Shown: positions 1 to 8,072 of the stretch, piece by piece
How positions within the stretch are numbered: the first letter of the stretch is position 1
How the letters are laid out: the number at the start of each line of letters is the position of its first letter
Source of the DNA: an uncultured Eubacteriales bacterium
GTDB lineage: Bacteria; Bacillota; Clostridia; UBA1381; UMGS1253
Assembly (NCBI GenBank): GCA_900550065.1
Contig: URQR01000002.1
Span: forward strand, 1 to 33,285
DNA: 33,285 bases
Direction of reading: 5' to 3'
Notes under the pieces: model-generated
Seen by the model: the letters and a program-made list of their open reading frames with translations, nothing else
What the model was told of the DNA's origin: nothing
Database searches by the model: none
Made by a program: the position numbers and the translations under genes

Positions 1-241
1 GAAGAATCATCCCGGCAGTATAAAACGCCGGCGGCTGTTTTAGCATATAGCCTCCGCCCGCGCCGCGCGCGCTTTTTACATAGCCCGCCCGCACGAGCTG
101 CGGGATAATCTGCTCCAAATATTTTTCAGAGATGTCCTGCCGTTTTGCGATACTTTTAATTGAAATATACTCTCCGGTATTGTGCAGCGCAAGGTCGAGC
201 ATAAGCCGCAGCGCATACCGGCCTTTTGTCGATATTTTCAT
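1..241 (-). CDS. Rrf2-family transcriptional regulator, N-terminal part (runs off left edge)
   Basis: Reading leftward from the ATG at 241-239 gives 80 residues beginning MKISTKGRYALRLMLDLAL, followed by ISIKSIAKRQDISEKYLEQI and a glycine-rich wing (ARGAGGGYML). This is the winged helix-turn-helix of Rrf2 proteins (IscR, CymR, NsrR family), which sense Fe-S status, cysteine supply or nitric oxide. The sensor half with any cluster-binding cysteines lies outside the window, so the ligand and target genes cannot be called. The start is supported by GAGGTGGC 7 bases upstream; an in-frame ATG further out at about 262 has no such site. It is divergent from yicC, with its own promoter in the shared gap. 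Confidence 0.88.
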   Translation of the reverse strand, partial: MKISTKGRYALRLMLDLALHNTGEYISIKSIAKRQDISEKYLEQIIPQLVRAGYVKSARGAGGGYMLKQPPAFYTAGMIL

Positions 242-280
242 GAAAAATGCCACCTCAAACATATTTTTATCCTTTCTTGT

Positions 281-309
281 ATTGTAACAGAGAAAAAGTA
301 GAAAATCAA
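281..309 (-). promoter_or_regulatory. Promoter of the Rrf2-type regulator
   Basis: On the minus strand, TTGATT (309-304) and TACAAT (286-281) are separated by 17 bp, a good sigma-A type match placed about 40 bases before the start codon. Rrf2 regulators often repress themselves, so an operator may overlap, but none was recognised. Confidence 0.6.
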
Positions 310-344
310 TAGAATTAGTCGGAATTGTAAATGGTTGATTTGTG

Positions 345-373
345 TTGCAATTTTAAGCGGTTTGTGCTATAAT
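345..373 (+). promoter_or_regulatory. Promoter of the yicC-remA-gmk cluster
   Basis: TTGCAA (345-350) and a perfect TATAAT (368-373) have a 17-bp spacer. This sigma-A type promoter lies about 70 bases before the yicC start and back to back with the promoter of the leftward regulator. Confidence 0.7.
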
Positions 374-445
374 AACATGATAAATTGGAGTTGGTATGTT
401 TAGACAAATGGAATTGGTATAAAATTGAAGTTGGGGTGATTCGGC

Positions 446-1324
446 TTGGTAAAGAGCATGACGGGCTATGGGCGCACGGAGGGAATCTATGGTACAAAAA
501 AGGTGCTTGCGGAAATTCGTTCGGTCAACCACAGGTTTGCGGACTACAATATCAAAGTACCGCGCCATTACGGATTTTTAGAGGATAAGGTGCGCGGCTA
601 CATATCGGGGTATATCAGCCGCGGCAAGGTGGACGTCTACATTGCGGTGGAAAGCTACGGGGACAGCGATAAGCAGGTGACGCTCAACAGCGCGCTGGCG
701 GAGAGCTATATCGATGCGCTGCATAAAATCCGCGACGAGTTTTCGCTAAAGGATGATATCAGCGTGTCGACCGTGGCGCGCTTTACAGATATCTTTTTGT
801 CCGAACGCAAAGAGGAGGACGCGGAAGCTGTTTGGCAGACGGTCTTGCTGGCGCTTGCGCCCGCGGTGGAGCAGTTTGTCCACATGCGCGAGCGCGAAGG
901 CGAGCGGATGCTTTCCGACTTGCAGGGCCGGGCGGACACGATGCTTGGTATGGTAAGCGAGATTGAGGCGCGCTCGCCCGAGCGTGTGGCGGAGTACCGC
1001 CAGAGGCTCTACGAAAAGCTGTCGGAGGTACTTTCTACGAGCGGGATTGACGAAACGCGTATTTTGACGGAGGCGGCACTCTATGCCGATAAGGTCGCGG
1101 TGGACGAGGAAACCGTTCGTCTGCGCAGTCACTTTACCGAGATGGAGCGGATTCTGGCGTCCGGTGGGCCTGCTGGACGCAAGCTGGATTTTCTAATTCA
1201 GGAAATCAACCGCGAAATCAATACAATTGGGTCAAAAGCGAATGATATCCAGACGGCGAAGCTTGTCGTAGACCTGAAGGCTGAGCTTGAAAAGATGCGT
1301 GAGCAAGTGCAGAATATTGAATAA
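446..1324 (+). CDS. yicC: YicC/YloC family endoribonuclease
   Basis: A 292-residue protein beginning VKSMTGYGR, the hallmark N-terminus of YicC/YloC, and ending in the conserved NREINTIGSKANDIQTAKLV segment of the C-terminal DUF1732 region. Family members are single-strand RNA endoribonucleases implicated in RNA decay. The start is TTG at 446: GGGGTGAT lies just upstream and the family begins exactly here (M-x-K-S-M-T). Length matches the usual 290 or so. It is the first gene after the promoter at 345-373, and its position before remA and gmk is the standard Firmicutes order. A perfect palindrome follows the stop codon directly. Confidence 0.93.
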   Translation: MVKSMTGYGRTEGIYGTKKVLAEIRSVNHRFADYNIKVPRHYGFLEDKVRGYISGYISRGKVDVYIAVESYGDSDKQVTLNSALAESYIDALHKIRDEFSLKDDISVSTVARFTDIFLSERKEEDAEAVWQTVLLALAPAVEQFVHMREREGERMLSDLQGRADTMLGMVSEIEARSPERVAEYRQRLYEKLSEVLSTSGIDETRILTEAALYADKVAVDEETVRLRSHFTEMERILASGGPAGRKLDFLIQEINREINTIGSKANDIQTAKLVVDLKAELEKMREQVQNIE

Positions 1325-1327
1325 ATA

Positions 1328-1346
1328 CGCAAGCCGAAGGCTTGCG
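1328..1346 (+). repeat. Stop-proximal palindrome after yicC
   Basis: CGCAAGCC-gaa-GGCTTGCG is a perfect 8-bp stem with a 3-base loop, four bases after the stop codon. No clear T-run follows, so it is a poor intrinsic terminator. A near copy sits at the same position after priA (6569-6587). Confidence 0.6.
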
Positions 1347-1350
1347 CTTG

Positions 1351-1413
1351 GAAGAATTGTTGTCGGGGCACGGCCCCTCCTCCTGCGAGCAGGAACACAA
1401 TTCTTCGGCGGAG
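1351..1413. repeat. Palindromic intergenic repeat, unit 1 of 3
   Basis: Outer arms GAAGAATTGT (1351-1360) and ACAATTCTTC (1397-1406) pair and enclose GGGGC-ac-GGCCCC and a small CCTG/CAGG hairpin. The section 1366-1413 is almost identical to 1517-1565. No reading frame is supported here. Confidence 0.7.
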
Positions 1414-1436
1414 CTTTGAGATTGCGTTTACAAATA

Positions 1437-1483
1437 GTCGCTGTCGGGACAAGGTCCCTCCTGCGGCAGAGTCGTAACGCGAC
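1437..1483. repeat. Palindromic intergenic repeat, unit 2 of 3 (diverged)
   Basis: Outer arms GTCGC (1437-1441) and GCGAC (1479-1483) enclose GTCGGGAC-aa-GGTCCCTCCTGC, which aligns with the GTCGGGGC-ac-GGCCCCTCCTCC core of unit 1 with paired base changes (GGGAC/GGTCCC in place of GGGGC/GGCCCC). A TTTTT run follows immediately, so this unit could act as a terminator. Confidence 0.6.
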
Positions 1484-1516
1484 TTTTTGAGGGGAATAGC
1501 CGAGAAAATAGAAATA

Positions 1517-1565
1517 GGGCACGGCCCCTCCTCCCGCAAAGCGGGAACACAATTCTTCGGCGGAG
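1517..1565. repeat. Palindromic intergenic repeat, unit 3 of 3
   Basis: A 49-bp near copy of 1366-1413. The inner hairpin is CCCGC-aaa-GCGGG where unit 1 has CCTG-cgag-CAGG, so the pairing is kept although the bases differ. The rest of the 335-bp gap (1566-1659) is AT-rich leader to remA, with no clear promoter. Confidence 0.7.
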
Positions 1566-1659
1566 TTCTTGGGTTAAAAATTTAGAAGCTTTGGCTTATT
1601 AAAAGATATATCGTTATTTTGGAGAAATATGAAATACAAACACAAGGGAGGAATGGCTT

Positions 1660-1935
1660 TTGAAGCTGATTAATATTGGGTTTGGCAATATTGTCGCGGC
1701 AAACCGCGTCATTGCGATTGTCAGCCCGGAATCAGCCCCGATTAAGCGCATGATTCAAGAGGCGCGCGACAAGGGGATTTTGATTGACGCGACGTTCGGG
1801 CGCAGAACGCGCGCCGTCGTCGTGACGGACAGCGAGCATATTATTTTATCGGCCTTGCAGCCTGAAACTGTGGCGAACCGTTTGGGCGGGACGGGCGCGG
1901 CTGCGCCTGCGCCGGAGGAGGAAGCCGATGACTGA
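1660..1935 (+). CDS. remA: RemA-like DNA-binding regulator (DUF370)
   Basis: The 91-residue product begins MKLINIGFGNIVAANRVIAI and contains IDATFGRRTRAVVVTDS, matching the RemA/DUF370 family. In Bacillus subtilis RemA is a DNA-binding activator of extracellular matrix genes; in Clostridia the role is less clear. The start is TTG at 1660, decided by AGGGAGG at 1645-1651; a nearby ATG (1653) opens only a three-codon frame. The acidic Ala/Pro/Glu tail is longer than the core fold needs. The last 8 bases overlap gmk, so the two are probably translated together. Confidence 0.9.
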   Translation: MKLINIGFGNIVAANRVIAIVSPESAPIKRMIQEARDKGILIDATFGRRTRAVVVTDSEHIILSALQPETVANRLGGTGAAAPAPEEEADD

Positions 1936-2539
1936 CAAAAAAGGGCTACTGCTGGTCGTATCCGGCCCGTCGGGCGCGGGAAAGGGCACGGTGTGTAAGC
2001 GGCTGGTGGAAAAGCGTGACGATGTATTTTTATCTGTGTCGGCGACGACGCGCGCCCCGCGCGAGGGCGAAATAAACGGTAAACATTACCACTTTATCAG
2101 CGAGGCCGATTTTGAAGAGCGGATTCGGACGGGCGGAATGCTTGAGCACGCGGTCTTTTGCGGCAATTACTACGGCACGCCGAAGCAGGCGGTCGACGAG
2201 ATGCTCGCGGCCGGTAAAAACGTTATCTTGGAAATCGAGGTACAGGGCGCGATGAAGGTCCGCAGCCACTACCCGGAGGGCGTTTATATCTTTGTGCTGC
2301 CGCCGTCAATGCAGGAGCTTCGCAAACGGCTGACGGAGCGCGGAACGGAAGCGCCCGAGGTCGTGGAGGAGCGGCTTGGCACGGCGGCATGGGAGTTTAC
2401 GCATATTCAAAAATATAATTACATTTTATTAAACGACGATGTGGAAAAGGCTGTATGTAGGCTCGAGGCAATCATTGATGCGGAGCATTGCAGGACAGAA
2501 AGAAATATAAATTTTATTGAAGAGGTGTGTCATTCATGA
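1928..2539 (+). CDS. gmk: Guanylate kinase
   Basis: Catalyses GMP + ATP to GDP + ADP, essential for GTP and dGTP supply. The 203-residue product has the P-loop GPSGAGKGT near residue 13, followed by TTRAPREGEINGKHYHF, the GMP-binding segment typical of the family, and EIEVQGA. Length is normal (about 200). It overlaps remA upstream by 8 bases and rpoZ downstream by the four bases ATGA. This gmk-rpoZ pairing is widely conserved in bacteria. Confidence 0.97.
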   Translation: MTDKKGLLLVVSGPSGAGKGTVCKRLVEKRDDVFLSVSATTRAPREGEINGKHYHFISEADFEERIRTGGMLEHAVFCGNYYGTPKQAVDEMLAAGKNVILEIEVQGAMKVRSHYPEGVYIFVLPPSMQELRKRLTERGTEAPEVVEERLGTAAWEFTHIQKYNYILLNDDVEKAVCRLEAIIDAEHCRTERNINFIEEVCHS

Positions 2540-2817
2540 TTTATCCCCCGATTGGAGATTTGGTACAAAAGACGAAAACGAGATACTCTTTGGCGATTTT
2601 GACTGCGCGGCGCGCGCGCCAGCTCGGCGCGGAAAGCGGCGGCGAGTTCGACGGAAAATTTGACGAGGCGATTTTAGAGGCAATTGACGAAATTAATGAC
2701 GGCAAGGTTACGGCAAGGCCGAAGAACTACTATTTTGACTACGTAAGCCCGTCCGAGCAGAAGGCAGTAGAAAAAGAGGAAGAGGCACTTTTGGAAGAAG
2801 ACGGCGAGGAAGCGTAA
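2536..2817 (+). CDS. rpoZ: RNA polymerase omega subunit
   Basis: Omega stabilises the beta-prime subunit during RNA polymerase assembly. The 93-residue product starts MIYPPIGDLVQKTKTRYSLAI and contains the conserved RARQL segment. The ATG at 2536 overlaps the gmk stop codon as ATGA and has GAGGTG eight bases upstream, so the in-frame GTG at 2527 is not needed. The C-terminus is a long acidic tail (KEEEALLEEDGEEA), as in many Clostridia. Confidence 0.93.
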   Translation: MIYPPIGDLVQKTKTRYSLAILTARRARQLGAESGGEFDGKFDEAILEAIDEINDGKVTARPKNYYFDYVSPSEQKAVEKEEEALLEEDGEEA

Positions 2818-2855
2818 GAAAAGGCGGTTGAATTGCGCAGGGAGGAGGCGGCTTC

Positions 2856-4067
2856 ATGTTGAAAGGAAAATGCGTTGTAGTCGGCGTATGCGGTGGTATC
2901 GCGGCGTATAAGACGGCGGCTGTCGTGAGCGGGCTTAAAAAGCTCGGCGCGGAGGTACATGTCATCATGACAAAAGCTGCGCAGGAATTTGTCGGTAAGC
3001 TCACGTTCCAGACACTGTCGCAAAATCTTGTGACGGACGAGATGTTTGCCGAGCCGAAAAAGTGGGACGTCGAGCACGTCGAACTGGCGCAGAAGGCGGA
3101 CTTGCTTTTAGTCGCGCCTGCGACAGCAAACACGATTGCAAAAATGGCAAACGGCATCGCCGACAATATGCTCACGTGCGTGTACCTTGCGACAGAAGCG
3201 CCCGTGCTGCTTGCGCCTGCGATGAACAAAAATATGTACGCGCACGATGCAACGGTACAGAACCTACAAAAACTCGCGGCGCGCGGCTGTAAATTTGTCG
3301 AGCCGGGCGAGGGGTTTTTGGCCTGCGGCGTAACGGGTAAGGGACGTATGTCCGAGCCGGAAGAAATCATAGATGCGGTGGTCGGTGAGCTGGCGTATGA
3401 AAAGGATTTGCGCGGGCTGAAGGTGCTGGTGAGCGCAGGTCCGACGCAGGAGCCGGTCGATCCGGTGCGTTTTTTGACGAACCACTCGTCCGGCAAAATG
3501 GGCTACGCGATTGCGCGCGCGGCAAAACGGCGCGGCGCGGACGTTGTGCTCGTAAGCGGCAAGACGGCGCTTACGCCCGTCCGGGGCGTTAAAATGGTGT
3601 CCGTCGGAAGTGCGCAGGAAATGCACGACGCGATTGTATCGCGCAGCGCAAACTGTGATATTATCGTGAAGGCAGCGGCTGTGGCGGATTATACGCCGGT
3701 ACAGACGGCGGAGCAGAAGATGAAAAAGTCGGACGGCGAGATGACAATTGCGCTGCGGCGTACGCCGGACATTTTGCGCGAGCTTGGCGAGAAAAAACCG
3801 GCGGGACAGGTGCTCGTTGGCTTCTGTATGGAGACGCAGGATTTACTCGAACATGCGCGCGAAAAGCTTGTGCGTAAAAATTGTGATTATATTATTGCAA
3901 ATAACCTCTTTGTGCAGGGCGCGGGCTTTGGCGTTGACACGAACACGGTGACGATTCTTGGCGCGGACGGCTCGCAGGTAGAGCCGGGTAATCTGCCCAA
4001 AGACGCGCTTGCGCATGTGATTTTAGATATTGCAAAGAAAACGTACGACGAAAAGAACGGGCTGTGA
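2856..4067 (+). CDS. coaBC: Bifunctional phosphopantothenoylcysteine decarboxylase / phosphopantothenate-cysteine ligase
   Basis: Carries out two consecutive steps of coenzyme A synthesis: joining cysteine to phosphopantothenate, then decarboxylation. The N-terminal flavoprotein half (CoaC, about residues 1-185) shows GGIAAYK, the WDVEHVELAQKADLLLVAPAT region with the catalytic histidine, and PAMNKNMY. The C-terminal half (CoaB) shows SAGPTQEPVDPVRFLTNHSSGKMG and KAAAVADY. The 403-residue length is normal for the fusion. ATG at 2856 is preceded by GGGAGGAGG. A stem-loop whose loop covers the stop codon ends the gene. Confidence 0.96.
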   Translation: MLKGKCVVVGVCGGIAAYKTAAVVSGLKKLGAEVHVIMTKAAQEFVGKLTFQTLSQNLVTDEMFAEPKKWDVEHVELAQKADLLLVAPATANTIAKMANGIADNMLTCVYLATEAPVLLAPAMNKNMYAHDATVQNLQKLAARGCKFVEPGEGFLACGVTGKGRMSEPEEIIDAVVGELAYEKDLRGLKVLVSAGPTQEPVDPVRFLTNHSSGKMGYAIARAAKRRGADVVLVSGKTALTPVRGVKMVSVGSAQEMHDAIVSRSANCDIIVKAAAVADYTPVQTAEQKMKKSDGEMTIALRRTPDILRELGEKKPAGQVLVGFCMETQDLLEHAREKLVRKNCDYIIANNLFVQGAGFGVDTNTVTILGADGSQVEPGNLPKDALAHVILDIAKKTYDEKNGL

Positions 4068-4074
4068 GCCCGTT
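4056..4074 (+). repeat. Stem-loop across the coaBC stop codon
   Basis: AACGGGCT (4056-4063) pairs with AGCCCGTT (4067-4074), with the TGA stop straddling the loop. The following TTTCTCAT is only weakly T-rich, so partial termination or mRNA end protection are both possible. Confidence 0.45.
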
Positions 4075-4102
4075 TCTCATAAAATAGACGGAGGAACAAG
4101 AC

Positions 4103-6565
4103 GTGGTTGCCGGTGTGATTGTTTCTAAAACCGCGAGACAGGTGGATCAGGTTTTCGACTATGCGGTGCCGGACGAGCTGTGCGGTGCGGTCCATGTCGG
4201 AAGCCGCGTTATTGTGCCTTTTGGAGCGGGCGGACGAAAGTGCGAGGGGTTCGTCCTCTATACGGCGATGCGCTCTGAGGCGGAGAACCTAAAATCGGTT
4301 GCCGCACTTTCCGGCGCGGATGATGCATTTGACGAAAAGGGTGCGGAGCTGATTGGCTGGCTGCGAGAAAAGACGTTGTGCAGCTACATTGACGCGGTGC
4401 GTCTGCTTGTACCGGCGGGCAGCGGCGTAAAATTTACAGAAGCTGTCCGGCTGACAGATATGGAGATAGCAGAGCGGGCGGCTCGATTGAAAAATTCGCC
4501 CGCAAAGCAAAGAATTGTCGCCGCGCTTGAAGCGGCGGGCGGCGCGCTGGATATAACAATATTAGAAAAACAGATTGGGCGCGGTACGCGCGCGCAGGTC
4601 GGCGCACTTGCGCAGATGGGGCTTGCTGTGATAGAACAGCGCGGCAGCGCTAAGGTACGGGCGCGGACGGTACACGCCGCGTCGCTGGCGGTTTCGGCTG
4701 CGGAGGCGGCCGTAGCGGCAGAAACGCTGCGCAAAAAAGCACCGAAGCAGGCGCGTGTGCTCGACTTACTGTGTGAAAACGAACGCATTGCGGTAGCGGA
4801 TTTGCTCTCGCTGGCAGGTGCTGGATATAGCACGGTCAGCGCGCTTGAAAAAAAGGGGCTTGTCGTAATCTCTGAGATAGAGGCGGGGCGCAGTCCGGTG
4901 AGCGGGCGGCGGATTGCCCGCGAAGCGTTTTACACGCTGACACAGGAGCAGTGCGCGGCCTACGATACGCTTGCGTCGTCGCTAAAATCCGGCGCGGCGG
5001 AGACGTTTTTACTGCGCGGCGTGACCGGCTCGGGCAAGACGGAGGTGTATCTGCACCTAATCGCGCGGGCGGCAGAGCTGGGGAAAACGGCGATTGTGCT
5101 TGTGCCGGAGATTTCGCTCACACCACTGATGACAAAGCGGTTCGTATCGCGCTTCGGCACGCGTGTCGCGATTTTGCACAGCGCACTCTCGCTGGGCGAA
5201 CGCTATGACGAGTGGCGGCGCATCAAAAACGGCGAGGTGGATGTGGTTGTCGGCGCGCGTAGCGCGGTGTTTGCGCCGCTGTCCAATATTGGCGTAATCA
5301 TATTAGATGAAGAACACGAGGCGACGTATAAATCGGAGTCGTCGCCGCGCTACCATGCCCGCGATGTGGCGGTATTTCGGGCACGACAGCACGGTGCGGT
5401 GACGTTATTGGCGTCGGCGACGCCGTCGGTCGAGAGCTATTACCGGGCGCAGGCGGGGGACTACCGCCTGATAGAAATGGAAACGCGCGTCGGGGCGCAG
5501 AAGCTGCCGACGGTATATGTGGTCGATATGCGGCAAGAGCTCGAAAATGGGAACCGATCGATGTTTTCCGATATGCTTGCGCATGAGCTTTTATACAATA
5601 TGGAGCACGGCGAGCAGAGTATTTTGTTTTTAAACCGGCGCGGGTTTTCGACGTTTGTGTCGTGCCGGAGCTGTGGCTTTGTCGCAAAGTGTCCGCATTG
5701 TAATATTTCGCTGACGTACCACCGCGCGACGAACCGCCTGACGTGCCACTACTGCGGCTATATGCACGAAAACTACAAAACGTGCCCCGACTGTGGCAGT
5801 GTATATATTAAGTATTTTGGGGCGGGGACACAGAAGTTGGAGGACGAGCTTGCGCGCAGGTTCGAGGGCGTGAAAACGGTGCGGATGGACGTTGATACGA
5901 CGGCGACAAAGCGCGCGCACGAGAAGCTCTTAGAGCGGTTTGAAAAAGAAAAGGCGGACGTGCTCGTCGGGACACAGATGGTGTCAAAGGGGCTCGACTT
6001 CCACGCGGTGACGCTGGTTGGCGTTGTTGCGGCGGATACGTCGCTCTACATTGACGACTACAAAAGTGCGGAGCGAACGTTTAGCCTGATTACACAGGTG
6101 TGCGGCCGTGCGGGGCGCGGCAAGTTAGAGGGCCGCGCGATTGTACAGACATACACGCCGGAGCACAGCGCGATTATACACGCGCAAAAGCACGACTATG
6201 TTGGCTTTTATAAAGATGAAATTAAGCTGCGCCATGCAATGTGGTATCCGCCGTTTTGCGAGATTGTGTCGGTTTTGGTCACGGGTGCGGACGAGGCGGT
6301 AACGGCGGCAAAGGCGGCCGGCATCGCGCGCTATATCAGCCGGCGCATCGACGCAGAAATCAGCGAAAAAACGCTGATTCTCGGCCCGGCGGCTGCGGGC
6401 GTTTCTAAAATTAAAGATAAATTCCGTTACCGGATTTTAATAAAATGCGCATGTGCGGACAGCCTAAATGGTATATTAATAGATGTGATTCAAAACGCTG
6501 TCAAAGGGCAAAACCGGAAATTAATCAGTGTTTCGATTGATAAAAATCCAAACAGTTTTGTATAA
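4103..6565 (+). CDS. priA: Primosomal replication restart helicase PriA
   Basis: PriA recognises stalled forks and reloads the replicative helicase. The 820-residue product has the N-terminal DNA-binding region, the Walker A motif GVTGSGKTE at about residues 306-314, the DEEH box at about 402-405, paired zinc-binding cysteines starting CRSCG (C521, C524, C530, C533) and continuing CHYCGY and CPDCGS, and helicase C-terminal motifs (GTQMVSKGLDF, QVCGRAGRG). The length is at the upper end of the usual 730-820. The start is GTG at 4103 with GGAGG upstream. The frame is intact throughout. Confidence 0.96.
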   Translation: MVAGVIVSKTARQVDQVFDYAVPDELCGAVHVGSRVIVPFGAGGRKCEGFVLYTAMRSEAENLKSVAALSGADDAFDEKGAELIGWLREKTLCSYIDAVRLLVPAGSGVKFTEAVRLTDMEIAERAARLKNSPAKQRIVAALEAAGGALDITILEKQIGRGTRAQVGALAQMGLAVIEQRGSAKVRARTVHAASLAVSAAEAAVAAETLRKKAPKQARVLDLLCENERIAVADLLSLAGAGYSTVSALEKKGLVVISEIEAGRSPVSGRRIAREAFYTLTQEQCAAYDTLASSLKSGAAETFLLRGVTGSGKTEVYLHLIARAAELGKTAIVLVPEISLTPLMTKRFVSRFGTRVAILHSALSLGERYDEWRRIKNGEVDVVVGARSAVFAPLSNIGVIILDEEHEATYKSESSPRYHARDVAVFRARQHGAVTLLASATPSVESYYRAQAGDYRLIEMETRVGAQKLPTVYVVDMRQELENGNRSMFSDMLAHELLYNMEHGEQSILFLNRRGFSTFVSCRSCGFVAKCPHCNISLTYHRATNRLTCHYCGYMHENYKTCPDCGSVYIKYFGAGTQKLEDELARRFEGVKTVRMDVDTTATKRAHEKLLERFEKEKADVLVGTQMVSKGLDFHAVTLVGVVAADTSLYIDDYKSAERTFSLITQVCGRAGRGKLEGRAIVQTYTPEHSAIIHAQKHDYVGFYKDEIKLRHAMWYPPFCEIVSVLVTGADEAVTAAKAAGIARYISRRIDAEISEKTLILGPAAAGVSKIKDKFRYRILIKCACADSLNGILIDVIQNAVKGQNRKLISVSIDKNPNSFV

Positions 6566-6568
6566 ATA

Positions 6569-6587
6569 CGCAAGCCGTTGGCTTACG
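6569..6587 (+). repeat. Stop-proximal palindrome after priA
   Basis: CGCAAGCC-gtt-GGCTTACG begins four bases after the stop codon and shares the sequence TAAATACGCAAGCC with the same position after yicC. One pair in the stem is mismatched. No T-run follows. A TATAAT at 6598-6603 just downstream may be a -10 element for def, but no matching -35 was found. Confidence 0.55.
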
Positions 6588-6635
6588 CATGTTGAAATAT
6601 AATGGAACAGAACATAAATTAGGAGTGTGAGAAAT

Positions 6636-7100
6636 ATGGCAATTCGGTTTATCCGGGAGGAAGGCGATGAAGTACTGCGTAAAAAAAGCCGTGAGGTGAC
6701 GGTGTTCGACGCGCGGCTTCACACGCTGCTCGACGATATGTTTGACACGATGTACAGCGCGGACGGCGTGGGGCTGGCGGCGGTACAGGTTGGTATTTTA
6801 AAGCGCGCGATTGTAATTGACACGCGTGGTGAGGACGAGAAAATCGAGTTGATTAACCCTGTCATCGTGTCTGTTGAAGGAGAGCGCAGAATACCGGAGG
6901 CGTGTTTGAGCGTGCCGGGCGTGCGCGGGTATGTCATCCGCCCGGAAAAGGTGACGGTACGCGCAAAGGACCGCTTTGGCGTGGAGCACGAGTATACGGG
7001 CGAAGGGCTTTTAGCGCAGGCGTTCTGTCACGAGATTGAACACCTTGACGGCGGCCTGTTTATTGACAAGGTTGAAGAATATATCGAAGACGACGAATAA
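6636..7100 (+). CDS. def: Peptide deformylase
   Basis: Removes the formyl group from the N-terminal methionine of new proteins. The three family motifs are present: GVGLAAVQVG, EACLSVPG (usual form EGCLS, here Ala in the second place) and the metal-binding FCHEIEHLDG. The ATG at 6636 is chosen because AGGAG lies 10 bases upstream; the in-frame GTG at 6627 almost touches that site. That gives 154 residues. It is followed by fmt, which adds the formyl group that this enzyme removes; the pair is a standard operon. Confidence 0.95.
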   Translation: MAIRFIREEGDEVLRKKSREVTVFDARLHTLLDDMFDTMYSADGVGLAAVQVGILKRAIVIDTRGEDEKIELINPVIVSVEGERRIPEACLSVPGVRGYVIRPEKVTVRAKDRFGVEHEYTGEGLLAQAFCHEIEHLDGGLFIDKVEEYIEDDE

Positions 7101-7130
7101 GGCAAAATTGCCTGTGGAAGGAAGGGTACG

Positions 7131-8069
7131 ATGCGGATAGTATTTATGGGAACGCCGGGCTTTGCGGCGGGATGTTTAGAGGCACTGGTGCAGGCAGGAC
7201 ATAATGTGGCTGCGGCGGTAAGCCAGCCGGACCGCCCAAAAGGACGCGGGCATAAGGTGCAGCCGACGCCGGTGCATGCTTGCGCGCAGGCGCACGGTAT
7301 CCCCATCTATCAGCCGCAGGTGATTAAAAACGGCGAGCTAGAGGATGTGCTGCAAAAGGCTGCGCCCGATGTAATTGTTGTGGTTGCATACGGGAAAATT
7401 TTACCGGAGTCTATTTTAAACTTTCCGAAATACGGCTGTATCAATGTCCATGCGTCTCTCTTGCCGAAGTACCGGGGTGCGGCGCCGATACAGTGGAGTA
7501 TTATAAACGGCGAGCGTGAAACGGGCATCACGACGATGTACATGGCGCAGGGGATTGATACGGGCGATATGATTTTAAAACACGCGATACCAATCGCGGC
7601 GGAGGAAACGGCGGGGACGCTGCACGATAAGCTGATGGCGCTTGGCGCGCAGACGCTGATTGAAACGCTTGAACGAATCGAAAACGGCACTGCGCCGCGC
7701 GAGCAGCAGGACGATAGCCAAAGCTGCTATGCGCCGATGATTGATAAGACGACGGCGCTGATTGAGTGGGATAAATCTGCACAGGAGATTTGTAACCTAA
7801 TCCGCGGCATGAACCCGTCCCCATTTGCGTATACTACGTATAAAGGCGCGCGGATGAAAATCGGTACGGCGGCGGTGTCGGATGTTGTGCCGGAGGCTGT
7901 GCCGGGAACGGTTTTGTGCGCGGGGCGCGACGGGCTTTTGGTGTGCTGCGCTGACAGCGCGCTATTGGTAAAGACTGTGCAGTTTGACGGAAAGAAAATG
8001 ATGCCCGTGGGCGACTATCTTGCGGGCCATACCATAGAAGAAGGAACTGTTTTAGGCAGGGAGGAATAA
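7131..8069 (+). CDS. fmt: Methionyl-tRNA formyltransferase
   Basis: Formylates initiator Met-tRNA with 10-formyl-tetrahydrofolate. The 312-residue product begins with a Rossmann-type MRIVFMGTPGFA, carries NVHASLLPKYRGAAPIQWSI (the folate and catalytic site with Asn, His and the SLLPKYRGAAP loop), GITTMYMAQGIDTGD, and a C-terminal tRNA-binding domain with IRGMNPSPFAYT. Length and order next to def are normal. Confidence 0.96.
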   Translation: MRIVFMGTPGFAAGCLEALVQAGHNVAAAVSQPDRPKGRGHKVQPTPVHACAQAHGIPIYQPQVIKNGELEDVLQKAAPDVIVVVAYGKILPESILNFPKYGCINVHASLLPKYRGAAPIQWSIINGERETGITTMYMAQGIDTGDMILKHAIPIAAEETAGTLHDKLMALGAQTLIETLERIENGTAPREQQDDSQSCYAPMIDKTTALIEWDKSAQEICNLIRGMNPSPFAYTTYKGARMKIGTAAVSDVVPEAVPGTVLCAGRDGLLVCCADSALLVKTVQFDGKKMMPVGDYLAGHTIEEGTVLGREE

Positions 8070-8072
8070 GAT

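Noticed and set aside
385..588. Plus-strand 67-codon frame overlapping the start of yicC
   Set aside because: It is out of frame with yicC, starts within the promoter leader and resembles no family.
1653..1664. ATG at 1653 as start of remA
   Set aside because: It reads ATG GCT TTT TGA and stops after three codons; TTG 1660 is in the correct frame with proper ribosome binding site spacing.
2708..3496. Long open frame on the minus strand opposite coaBC (262 codons)
   Set aside because: It lies antisense to clearly conserved rpoZ/coaBC codons, lacks family motifs and has a low-complexity Ser/Pro/Thr composition typical of reverse reading of GC-rich coding DNA.
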